From Rickettsiales bacterium (lineage in GTDB: Bacteria > Pseudomonadota > Alphaproteobacteria > Rickettsiales > JALZUV01), in assembly GCA_023301245.1 (NCBI GenBank), contig JALZUV010000187.1, positions 1 through 5,044 on the forward strand: a DNA stretch of 5,044 bases, in the 5' to 3' direction. Positions within the stretch are counted from its first letter, which is position 1. Every line of letters starts with the position of its first letter. The position numbers were made by a program, and so were the translations under genes. The notes below the pieces were generated by a model. That model made no database searches and was not told the DNA's origin. It saw nothing but the letters and a program-made list of their open reading frames with translations. This document shows positions 1-5,044 of the stretch, one piece after another.

Positions 1-1
1 C

Positions 2-94
2 AATATTCAAGATACTGCCCAAGGCGTAATCGTTGAAGACTTTATACTTATGGGCGTTACGTCTGATGAAATAAGCGCTGGCGACTTTATTTAA
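2..94 (+). CDS. C-terminal end of a possible RTX/hemolysin-type calcium-binding or adhesin protein (partial)
   Basis: An open frame enters from the left edge and stops at TAA (92-94), leaving 30 residues. The tail contains DTAQGVIVEDFILMGV, then TSDEISAGDF and a final Ile. Alternating hydrophobic residues, a 'L-x-GV' step and a closing 'S-A-x-DF' are typical of the C-termini of RTX (glycine-rich nonapeptide) proteins and related large secreted adhesins of alphaproteobacteria, where this end acts in type I secretion. The glycine-rich nonapeptides themselves would lie outside the window, so the assignment rests only on the tail. The gene runs toward the minus-strand pheA, and a terminator-like hairpin follows 26 bp after the stop. 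It could also be an unrelated gene end. That it is coding is moderately likely; the family is inference. Confidence 0.45.
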   Translation, partial: NIQDTAQGVIVEDFILMGVTSDEISAGDFI

Positions 95-120
95 AAAACA
101 ATCCAATTGAATTTAGAAAT

Positions 121-148
121 ATGCCTCCTTAATAGGGGGCATTTCTTT
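121..148 (+). terminator. Rho-independent terminator-like hairpin
   Basis: ATGCCTCC (121-128) pairs with GGGGGCAT (135-142), giving an 8-bp stem with one G-T pair around the loop TTAATA. TTCTTT (143-148) follows. It sits 26 bp after the + strand stop at 92-94 and about 77 bp past the minus-strand pheA stop, so it lies between two converging genes and may serve both. The T-tract is better on the + strand; on the minus strand the sequence after the stem is only moderately T-rich. Confidence 0.7.
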
Positions 149-218
149 ATCACCTAAAAGTTCTATAATTTATATTATGGAAAATACAGGTGCTGTAGAA
201 TACAGAGATATTAGTATG

Positions 219-1082
219 TTAGATACCAGTGACTAACCTAGAAGCATCGGCTGGATACACACCTAGTACATCAATTTTCTTTGTATAAAAGGCTAATTCT
301 TCAAGTGCTAGCTGTACGGGTTTATCATCGGGCTGACCAATAAATACCATTAAGAACGTCGCTGTCTGGGAATCTCCTGCTTGAATATAGCTTTCAAGTT
401 TCAGCATATTCACAGTATTTGTAGCAAAACCGCCTAAAGCTTTATAGAGCGCAGCCGGTATATTGCGGCATTCGAATAAAATGGTGGTTAGCACTAAATT
501 TGCCTCTTCTAGCGCATCTTCATCCAACATATCGCGTGCGACCATGATAAAGGTCGTCATATTATTGCTACTATCTTGCACATTTTCGGCGATAACTTCT
601 AGCCCGTAAAGCTCGGCGGCAAGCTTGGAGCAAATGGCCGCTTTTGTACCATCATTCCATTCACTTACTTGTTGTGCAGCAACTGCTGTATTAGATGAGC
701 CTACGGATTCAATCTTATGTTTTTTAAGTGTTTTATCACACTGCATCAACGCCTGAGGGTGTGAGTGCGCCTGCTGAATATCGCCAAGTTTTGCGCCTTT
801 AATAGAAGCTAAAAAATGCTGCACGGGCAAAAAATACTCACCAATAATATGCAAACCCATTTGGGGTAATAAATTATGAATTTCAGCAACTCGGCCAGCG
901 TGAGAATTTTCCATTGGCAACATACCAACGGCGGCATCACCGCTGCGAACCGCTTCGCACACGGCATCAAAAGTTGGGCATGGCAGCGTTTCCATATAAG
1001 GTTGCGCATTTCGGCAGGCTAAATCGGCATTCGCACCAGCGACGCCCATAAAAGCGACGATATTATCAGATTTTTTTGTCAT
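219..1082 (-). CDS. pheA: Prephenate dehydratase (PDT domain plus regulatory ACT domain)
   Basis: This 287-residue cytoplasmic enzyme should decarboxylate and dehydrate prephenate to phenylpyruvate, the step leading to phenylalanine. It is a stand-alone PDT without a fused chorismate mutase, as usual in alphaproteobacteria. The PDT domain spans about residues 8-185. It shows FMGVAGAN (11-18), PMENS (56-60), AGRVAEIHNLLP (62-73), SHPQALMQC (107-115), NTAVAA (131-136) and NNMTTF (173-178). An ACT domain follows (about 197-275), with ALYKALGGFATN (211-222) and KLESY (228-232), the alphaproteobacterial form of the phenylalanine-binding site. Two motifs deviate: the usual TRF triad reads TTF (176-178), and the N-terminal FQGxxGA-S motif reads FMGVAGANA. 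The catalytic Thr176 is kept. The start is ATG at 1082, with a modest AGAGTAGG stretch 8 bases upstream. The gene diverges from metC. The family is certain; full activity is less so. Confidence 0.93.
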   Translation of the reverse strand: MTKKSDNIVAFMGVAGANADLACRNAQPYMETLPCPTFDAVCEAVRSGDAAVGMLPMENSHAGRVAEIHNLLPQMGLHIIGEYFLPVQHFLASIKGAKLGDIQQAHSHPQALMQCDKTLKKHKIESVGSSNTAVAAQQVSEWNDGTKAAICSKLAAELYGLEVIAENVQDSSNNMTTFIMVARDMLDEDALEEANLVLTTILFECRNIPAALYKALGGFATNTVNMLKLESYIQAGDSQTATFLMVFIGQPDDKPVQLALEELAFYTKKIDVLGVYPADASRLVTGI

Positions 1083-1157
1083 TTCATTGGCCTACTCTAT
1101 AAAAGCTGGTAAAAGCAAGGAAAACCAATCGCATATTTAACGATAAGGGCGCATTTG
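1083..1157. promoter_or_regulatory. Divergent pheA-metC intergenic region
   Basis: These 75 bp must hold the promoters of both pheA and metC unless promoters lie inside the genes. On the minus strand the best pheA candidate is TATAGA as -10 (plus positions 1096-1101), with only a weak TTTTCC 17 bases upstream. For metC an AT-rich stretch (CATATTTAA, 1132-1140) could hold a -10 element, but no convincing -35 is visible. AGGG at 1146-1149 is the likely metC ribosome binding site, 8 bases before ATG 1158. I see no SAM-II riboswitch, attenuator leader peptide or clear operator palindrome. Confidence 0.4.
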
Positions 1158-2318
1158 ATGAAAGCTAAGACAAAATTTACCCATGTAGGCCGCGACCCGT
1201 TCAACCATGGACGTGTAGTGAACCCACCACCAATGCGTGGTTCAACCATTCTGTTTAAAGATTACGCCGAATATCAAAAGAGCCGCCAAGGCAAGCTAGG
1301 CACCGCAGTTTATGGCCGTTATGGCAACTGCACGCTAGAAAAAATATGCGAAGATTTATGCGACCTATTTAAGGCAAAAGCCGTTTGCTTGACAGGCTGC
1401 GGAAACTCGGCTTTCTCAACAACGTTACTCGGTCTTTTAAACGCTGGAGATCACTTGCTAATGGTTGATACGGTCTATGAGCCAACCCGCCACTTTTGCA
1501 CGAACGAACTCGCACGCCTAGGCATCGAAACGACCTTTTACAACCCCATGATAGGCGCTGACATTGCCTCGCTTATGCAAGAGAACACCAAGGTCATTTA
1601 CACAGAAAGCCCTGGCTCACTTACCTTCGAGATACAGGATATCCCTGCTATCGGCGAAGTAGCAAAAAAACATGGCGCTTATTTAGTAATGGATAACACA
1701 TGGGGCACCCCCCTACTCTGCGATCCGTTTGAAATGGGCGTGGATGTATGGATTGCTTCAGGCAGTAAATACCTATCGGGCCACTCCGACCTTCTGATGG
1801 GCGTGATTTGCGCTAACGACAGAACTGCTGATATTATTAAGCGCGTCAATAAAAGTATCGGCGCGATTGCAGGCAGCGAAGAAATTTATCTGATGATGCG
1901 CGGCATGCGTACACTTGGCCCACGCCTAGATGTGCATGAAAAGTCGGCGCTTGAAGTGGCAAAATGGCTGCAAGAGCAGCCAGAAGTGACTAGTATATTG
2001 CATCCTGCGTTTGAAAGCTGTGCAGGCCATGAAAACTGGAAACGCGATTATAATGCCAGTAACGGGCTATTTTCCTTCCGCACCATAGCGATGAACGATG
2101 AGCAAATAGGAACGCTAGTCGATAGCCTACAGCACTTTGGTATGGGTTGGAGCTGGGGTGGTTATGAGAGCCTAATTTTGCCACTATGGCTAGAGGGTAT
2201 CCGTACTGCTAGCGACCTTGGTGAAGGCCAACTATGGCGCGTTCACATTGGCTTAGAGGATGTTGATGATATTAAAGATGACCTCGCGCAAGCCTTTGCT
2301 AAGATGCGCGCCGTTTAA
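1158..2318 (+). CDS. metC: Cystathionine beta-lyase (PLP-dependent Cys/Met metabolism enzyme)
   Basis: This 386-residue cytoplasmic fold-type I PLP enzyme should cleave cystathionine to homocysteine, pyruvate and ammonia, the step before methionine formation. Visible motifs are YGRYGNCT (52-59; Tyr52 and Arg54 contact the PLP phosphate of the partner subunit), LTGCGNSAFSTTLL (78-91), DTVYEPTRHFC (104-114), YTESPGS (148-154), VMDNTWGTPLL (177-187; Asp179 holds the PLP nitrogen), SGSKYLSGHSDLLMG (201-215; Lys204 forms the Schiff base), SWGGYESL (332-339) and RVHIGLED (361-368; Arg361 binds the substrate carboxylate). Length and motif order fit cystathionine beta-lyase, notably the DHLLMVD-VY-PTR block. 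Cystathionine gamma-synthase or gamma-lyase are less likely alternatives. I chose ATG 1158 over the in-frame TTG at 1155 because AGGG (1146-1149) is 8 bases from the ATG and only 5 from the TTG. The 3' end overlaps the convergent znuB end by 20 bp. Confidence 0.93.
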   Translation: MKAKTKFTHVGRDPFNHGRVVNPPPMRGSTILFKDYAEYQKSRQGKLGTAVYGRYGNCTLEKICEDLCDLFKAKAVCLTGCGNSAFSTTLLGLLNAGDHLLMVDTVYEPTRHFCTNELARLGIETTFYNPMIGADIASLMQENTKVIYTESPGSLTFEIQDIPAIGEVAKKHGAYLVMDNTWGTPLLCDPFEMGVDVWIASGSKYLSGHSDLLMGVICANDRTADIIKRVNKSIGAIAGSEEIYLMMRGMRTLGPRLDVHEKSALEVAKWLQEQPEVTSILHPAFESCAGHENWKRDYNASNGLFSFRTIAMNDEQIGTLVDSLQHFGMGWSWGGYESLILPLWLEGIRTASDLGEGQLWRVHIGLEDVDDIKDDLAQAFAKMRAV

Positions 2319-3093
2319 TCAACGAAGCGCCTAAGAACAACATCACCCCAACCAGCACGATGGTGGGCCCTGATGGCGTGTCTAACTGCAAAGAAGCGCT
2401 TAAGCCGCCTATCACCATGATGAGCGCGATTAAAACGGCAATAAAGGCCATTTTTGGCGGCGTAGCGCTGAAGAATCGTGCGACCGCTGCGGGCAGTATC
2501 AATAGCGAGGTAATAAGCAATAGACCAACCAGTTTAATGCTAATTGCTACTGTGAGGGCAATTAGTAGCATCAACAAAATGCGATTTTGGCGAACATTTA
2601 CCCCTTGTACTTTTGCCATATCCTCATTCAATGTAATGAGGATAAGTGCACGCCAGCGCAGCCAAAGAGCGATAAGTACGGTGGTTGCTAGCAGATAGAT
2701 GACTATTAAATCATCCGAAGTGACGGCGAGAATATCGCCGAATAAATAGGCCATTAAATCGACCTGTAAATTTGGAGTCATCGCCATAACGGTGACACCA
2801 AGGGCTAAACCACCGTGGGCGATAATGCCTAGCATCGTGTCGGATGATAAACGGCTTTTCTCGCTGGCGAAACCCAGCACCAGAGCAATACTCACTGCGA
2901 TTGGCACAATGGCGAGTATGAGCGGGATTTCCCAAAGCAAGCCCATCACTACGCCGAGCAAAGCAGAATGCGCGAGAGCATCGCCATAATAAGCCATTTT
3001 TCGCCAAACTACAAAACAGCCAAGCGGCGCAGTCGCTAGCGCTAACATAGCACCTGCGAGCAATGCGTGAATGAAAAACTCATATTCTAACAT
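2299..3093 (-). CDS. znuB: High-affinity zinc ABC transporter permease ZnuB
   Basis: This 264-residue inner-membrane protein belongs to the ABC-3 permease family of metal importers and should form the channel through which ZnuA-bound zinc enters, powered by ZnuC. It is almost entirely hydrophobic with several membrane spans. Clear ones lie near residues 8-30, 57-75, 87-106, 128-145, 172-207, 215-234 and 243-259. Family motifs include YYGDALAHSALLGV (35-48), LMAYLFGDILAV (113-124), NEDMAKVQGV (156-165, likely at the ATPase coupling region), VGLLLITSLLILPAAVARFF (189-208) and DTPSGPTIVL (238-247). Length matches the family. The ATG at 3093 lies inside the end of znuC (7-bp overlap), with a purine-rich GAGGCAGG upstream, so translation is probably coupled. 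Zinc rather than manganese or iron is inferred from the neighbouring ZnuC tail. The end overlaps metC on the other strand. Confidence 0.95.
   Translation of the reverse strand: MLEYEFFIHALLAGAMLALATAPLGCFVVWRKMAYYGDALAHSALLGVVMGLLWEIPLILAIVPIAVSIALVLGFASEKSRLSSDTMLGIIAHGGLALGVTVMAMTPNLQVDLMAYLFGDILAVTSDDLIVIYLLATTVLIALWLRWRALILITLNEDMAKVQGVNVRQNRILLMLLIALTVAISIKLVGLLLITSLLILPAAVARFFSATPPKMAFIAVLIALIMVIGGLSASLQLDTPSGPTIVLVGVMLFLGASLIKRRAS
2306..2330. terminator. Imperfect hairpin at the metC/znuB convergent junction
   Basis: GCGC (2306-2309) and GCGC (2327-2330) enclose CGTT (2312-2315) and AACG (2321-2324), with a TAATC loop and a two-by-two internal mismatch. The structure spans the metC stop codon and the last codons of znuB and can form in either transcript. 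Neither side has a T-tract, so it is at best a weak or factor-assisted terminator or a 3'-end stabiliser. It is the only dyad I see at this junction. Confidence 0.25.
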
Positions 3094-3899
3094 TGGTGGC
3101 CTGCCTCGCCATGCGGTACGTGAATTTTCTCAATAATTTCGCCATCCATACCATGCTGATGGTCGTGATGATGAACGTAGAAGGCAATTTGACGCGCAAC
3201 ATCAGCGCCAAATAGCTTCACAAACGCAGGGTCTTGGCTCACGCTTTGCGGCGTGCCAGAACAGCATATATGACCATTGAGGCAAAGCACCCTATCTGTA
3301 TCGGCCATCACTAAGTGTAAATCGTGGCTGACCATTAACACGGCGCAATCGAAGGCCTTACTAGCATCGCGAATAAGGCGATAAAGCTCCGCCTGACCAC
3401 CAAAATCAACTCCCTGCACGGGCTCATCTAGAACCAATAATTCAGGTTTAGCCAATAGTGCTTGCGCGAGCAATACACGCTGCAATTCGCCACCCGAAAG
3501 CGCAATCATTTGGCTTTCTAATAGCGGCTCAATTTTAGTGAGCTCAATAATTTTACTGGGGTTGGCCGATTTATGCGCGGCAAGCCTTAGAAAGTACCGA
3601 GCCGTCATCGGCAAGCTAGCCGTAAAGCCAATATTTTGCGGCACATAGCCAATACGCAAACCTTTACGGCGACGAATACGCCCGCTATCGGCGCGGGTTA
3701 AACCTAACAGCACCCGTAATAATGTCGTTTTTCCGCAGCCGTTGGGGCCAATCAGCGTCACAATCTCATTGCGCGCAATGGTGAAATCAACCTTGCCCAA
3801 AACTTGCCGGCCTTGCAATTGCTTGCTAAGCGACGATGCCTCAATTAAGGTATCCGCCTTAGGCTTTTCAGGTAACGAGGGAAAGGGGCTTGGACTCAT
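3087..3899 (-). CDS. znuC: Zinc ABC transporter ATP-binding protein ZnuC
   Basis: This 270-residue cytoplasmic ATPase should drive zinc import through ZnuB. All nucleotide-binding motifs are intact: Walker A GPNGCGKTT (51-59), Q-loop VPQN (86-89, Gln88), signature LSGGELQRV (134-142), Walker B LLVLDEP (154-160), the D-loop VQGVD (161-165) and H-loop SHDLH (191-195, His192). The C-terminal extension carries FYVHHHDHQHG (240-250), a histidine cluster characteristic of ZnuC. This is the best evidence for zinc rather than manganese or iron. The start is ATG 3899. An in-frame stop lies three codons upstream (3906-3908) and the next possible start (TTG at codon 28) would remove conserved sequence. 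No Shine-Dalgarno sequence precedes it. The ATG overlaps that of znuA on the other strand by two bases. The stop overlaps the znuB start, forming a znuCB operon. Confidence 0.96.
   Translation of the reverse strand: MSPSPFPSLPEKPKADTLIEASSLSKQLQGRQVLGKVDFTIARNEIVTLIGPNGCGKTTLLRVLLGLTRADSGRIRRRKGLRIGYVPQNIGFTASLPMTARYFLRLAAHKSANPSKIIELTKIEPLLESQMIALSGGELQRVLLAQALLAKPELLVLDEPVQGVDFGGQAELYRLIRDASKAFDCAVLMVSHDLHLVMADTDRVLCLNGHICCSGTPQSVSQDPAFVKLFGADVARQIAFYVHHHDHQHGMDGEIIEKIHVPHGEAGHQC
3882..3888 (+). promoter_or_regulatory. Ribosome binding site of znuA
   Basis: AAAGGGG ends 9 bases before ATG 3898, within the purine-rich run GAGGGAAAGGGG (3877-3888). It decides the znuA start: the frame stays open upstream to an ATG at 3742, but that would add 52 residues antisense to znuC and bury the signal peptide. 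Confidence 0.65.
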
Positions 3900-4722
3900 G
3901 ACAAACTATGTAGCATTATTTAGCTTTATAGCATCGCTTTTTTTTAGTGTTTCTGCATTTTCTGCTGGCGCTCAAAAGAATGCTGTCGCCACGATTAAGC
4001 CCGTGCATTCCCTAGTGCAGATGGCAACAGAGGCGCTGAAACTGCCCGCGCCTAAATTACTGCTTGATGGCGCGGTTGACCCACATCATTTTTCGCTCAA
4101 GCCCTCGCAAGCGAAGATGCTAGAACAGGCTTCTATCGTCTTTTATGCGAGCGAACAAATTGAAACTTTTCTGCAAAAACATGTCGAAAAATCACCGTTA
4201 AAATATTTCCCGCCTATTGCCTTTAAGCCAGAAGATGCCACGAAATATTCGCATGCATGGCTCGATATGAAGCTTGCTCTCTCGATGTTAAAGTCGATTC
4301 TCTTTTCATACCGCAGCGATAAGGTGAAGAGCGAAGAATATGCCAAAAGCGCTGAAGCGAAGAAGCTGTTTAAAATCCCGCAACCTATTATGGATAAGTT
4401 TATTGAACGCTCGAATGTTTATCTAAAAACCTTCGCTCCACACAAAGGCCGCACAGTTTGGTTTGATAATATTGTGGGCGCTCCATTTGTGGAGCAGTTT
4501 GGCGTTAAAGGTGCGACCTTTAAAGATATGCCAAAAGATGCAACGAAAAGCTGCCTCGTAGTGACTCATGGAAAAAACACAAAAATGCAGCGGATAGCCA
4601 AGCAATATGGCCATCAACTTATCCATGTAGATTTAATTGGCAGCAAGCATGTTGCGGGAAGTAAGCAATACTTCAAACTGATGGATGAGCTAGTAAAGCA
4701 GATATCGGACTGTTTAACTTGA
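3898..4722 (+). CDS. znuA: Zinc ABC transporter periplasmic substrate-binding protein ZnuA (short, divergent)
   Basis: This 274-residue cluster A-I metal-binding protein should capture zinc in the periplasm for ZnuBC. A signal peptide is visible: MTNY, a hydrophobic core (about 5-20) and likely cleavage after SAFSAGA. Family motifs are ATIKPVHSLV (31-40), DPHHFSLKPSQA (61-72), SEQIETFL (85-92), HAWLD (119-123) and HVDLIGS (243-249). By comparison with E. coli ZnuA, His63, His119 and Asp245 match ligands His60, His143 and Asp279. The usual third histidine, in an 'FHDA'-like motif, is replaced by Phe189 in WFDNIVG. The His/Asp-rich loop common in zinc members is absent, and the protein is shorter than the roughly 300-residue norm. 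A manganese or iron protein is possible from this subunit alone, but the adjoining znuCB favours zinc. ATG 3898 is chosen for its ribosome binding site and signal peptide. Confidence 0.88.
   Translation: MTNYVALFSFIASLFFSVSAFSAGAQKNAVATIKPVHSLVQMATEALKLPAPKLLLDGAVDPHHFSLKPSQAKMLEQASIVFYASEQIETFLQKHVEKSPLKYFPPIAFKPEDATKYSHAWLDMKLALSMLKSILFSYRSDKVKSEEYAKSAEAKKLFKIPQPIMDKFIERSNVYLKTFAPHKGRTVWFDNIVGAPFVEQFGVKGATFKDMPKDATKSCLVVTHGKNTKMQRIAKQYGHQLIHVDLIGSKHVAGSKQYFKLMDELVKQISDCLT
3925..3953 (-). promoter_or_regulatory. Candidate promoter of znuCB inside znuA
   Basis: On the minus strand TATAAA (plus 3925-3930) could be a -10 box, with GAAACA (plus 3948-3953, a weak -35) 17 bases upstream across an A-rich spacer. 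It lies 25 bp before the znuC ATG, which would give a very short leader with no Shine-Dalgarno sequence. It falls entirely within the znuA signal-peptide codons. This is weak pattern evidence, but a promoter of some kind must lie here because there is no intergenic DNA. Confidence 0.3.
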
Positions 4723-4746
4723 CGTTAAGGCTTTGCTGCTAAAAAC
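4719..4746 (+). promoter_or_regulatory. Candidate acnA promoter
   Basis: TTGACG (4719-4724), overlapping the znuA stop codon, is a good -35 match. The sequence 15-16 bases downstream (TAAAAA/AAAAAC, about 4740-4746) is only a poor -10. No terminator separates znuA from acnA in this 50-bp gap, so read-through from znuA is also possible. Confidence 0.3.
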
Positions 4747-4760
4747 TCTTCACAACAACA

Positions 4761-4765
4761 GGAGA
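4761..4765 (+). promoter_or_regulatory. Ribosome binding site of acnA
   Basis: GGAGA ends 7 bases before ATG 4773, a strong Shine-Dalgarno match that fixes the start of the truncated gene. Confidence 0.75.
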
Positions 4766-4772
4766 ATTTCAT

Positions 4773-5044
4773 ATGCAAAGCCAAAATAGCTTCAATACCG
4801 CCAAAACACTCAAATCAAGCGGTAAGACCTACCATTATTATGATCTAAAAGCTGCTGAGGCTGAATTGGGCGTAGATATTTCGCGTCTGCCCTACTCGCT
4901 TAAAATTCTACTTGAGAACCTACTTCGCTATGAAGATGGTCGCTCGGTTGTTAAAGAAGATATTCAAGCCTTTACCGATTGGGTGAAGAACGCGAAAAAC
5001 CCTCGCGAAATTGCTTACCGCCCTGCCCGTGTTTTAATGCAAGA
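4773..5044 (+). CDS. acnA: Aconitate hydratase AcnA, N-terminal part (runs off the window)
   Basis: Ninety codons are present, cut by the right edge. The full protein of this family is close to 900 residues and isomerises citrate to isocitrate in the TCA cycle using a [4Fe-4S] cluster. The N-terminus matches the AcnA/IRP1 type: YHYYDLKAAE (20-29), RLPYSLKILLENLLRYEDG (38-56) and REIAYRPARVLMQ (78-90), the last being the conserved 'FRPARVLMQD' motif. The cluster cysteines lie beyond the window. The start is set by GGAGA 7 bases before the ATG. AcnB and AcnD types lack this N-terminal signature or differ in it. No frameshift is visible in the available part. Confidence 0.95.
   Translation, partial: MQSQNSFNTAKTLKSSGKTYHYYDLKAAEAELGVDISRLPYSLKILLENLLRYEDGRSVVKEDIQAFTDWVKNAKNPREIAYRPARVLMQ

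Noticed and set aside
177..236. A 19-codon ORF on the + strand between the first gene end and pheA
   Set aside because: It has no ribosome binding site, overlaps the pheA 3' end, and its sequence shows no recognisable features.
1155..1157. TTG start for metC one codon upstream of the ATG
   Set aside because: The adjoining ATG at 1158 has better spacing to AGGG and is the commoner start codon.
1083..1157. SAM-II riboswitch upstream of metC
   Set aside because: Alphaproteobacterial methionine genes often carry one, but I see no matching stem and pseudoknot pattern in this short spacer.
2360..2989. Several + strand ORFs opposite znuB, and similar ORFs opposite pheA, metC and znuA
   Set aside because: They are open-frame shadows of well-supported genes, without ribosome binding sites or recognisable protein features.
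3742..3897. Upstream in-frame extension of znuA from an ATG at 3742
   Set aside because: It would be antisense to the conserved ZnuC N-terminus, places the signal peptide internally, and lacks the good ribosome binding site found before ATG 3898.
3911..3934. Three TAGC(A/T)T repeats in the start of znuA as a regulator site
   Set aside because: They fall in Ala/Ser/Ile codons of the signal peptide with uneven spacing and no dyad symmetry, so chance is adequate.
4480..4495. Perfect 6-bp hairpin GCTCCA-TTTG-TGGAGC
   Set aside because: It lies within the znuA reading frame with no clear T-tract; most likely a chance consequence of codon choice.
4715..4727. TTAAC/GTTAA inverted repeat at the znuA stop as a terminator
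   Set aside because: The stem is short and AT-rich with no T-run after it; the same bases are better explained as a possible -35 element.

Overview
The window reads as an ordinary chromosomal segment of an alphaproteobacterium with balanced base composition. The prephenate dehydratase has the alphaproteobacterial style of ACT domain (ALYKALGGFATN followed by KLESY instead of the ESRP motif of E. coli). The cystathionine beta-lyase and the aconitase N-terminus also look alphaproteobacterial. I cannot assign an order or genus from the sequence alone.

Layout: (1) Positions 2-94 hold the last 30 codons of a + strand gene whose tail resembles the C-terminus of RTX-type calcium-binding or adhesin proteins; a GC-rich hairpin followed by a T-rich run lies just behind it. 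(2) pheA (prephenate dehydratase, phenylalanine synthesis) lies on the minus strand at 219-1082. It diverges across 75 bp from metC (cystathionine beta-lyase, methionine synthesis; + strand, 1158-2318). (3) metC converges on znuB, and the two 3' ends overlap by 20 bp. (4) znuB (2299-3093) and znuC (3087-3899) form a minus-strand operon with a 7-bp overlap and encode the permease and ATPase of a zinc importer. (5) znuA (3898-4722, + strand) encodes the periplasmic zinc-binding protein. It diverges from znuC with no intergenic DNA: the two ATG codons share two bases in the tetranucleotide CATG. (6) The first 90 codons of acnA (aconitate hydratase, TCA cycle) run off the right edge.

ZnuA would capture zinc in the periplasm and hand it to ZnuB, with ZnuC powering transport. 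Because znuA and znuCB have no spacer, their promoters and any Zur operator must lie inside the opposing coding sequences. The remaining genes are amino-acid and central metabolism.

I found no mobile element, CRISPR array, tRNA or rRNA gene, riboswitch, or new multi-gene system. The points worth a second look are a short ZnuA without one of the usual zinc-ligand histidines and without a His-rich loop, the CATG start-start overlap, a prephenate dehydratase with altered catalytic-motif residues, and the overlapping convergent metC/znuB ends.
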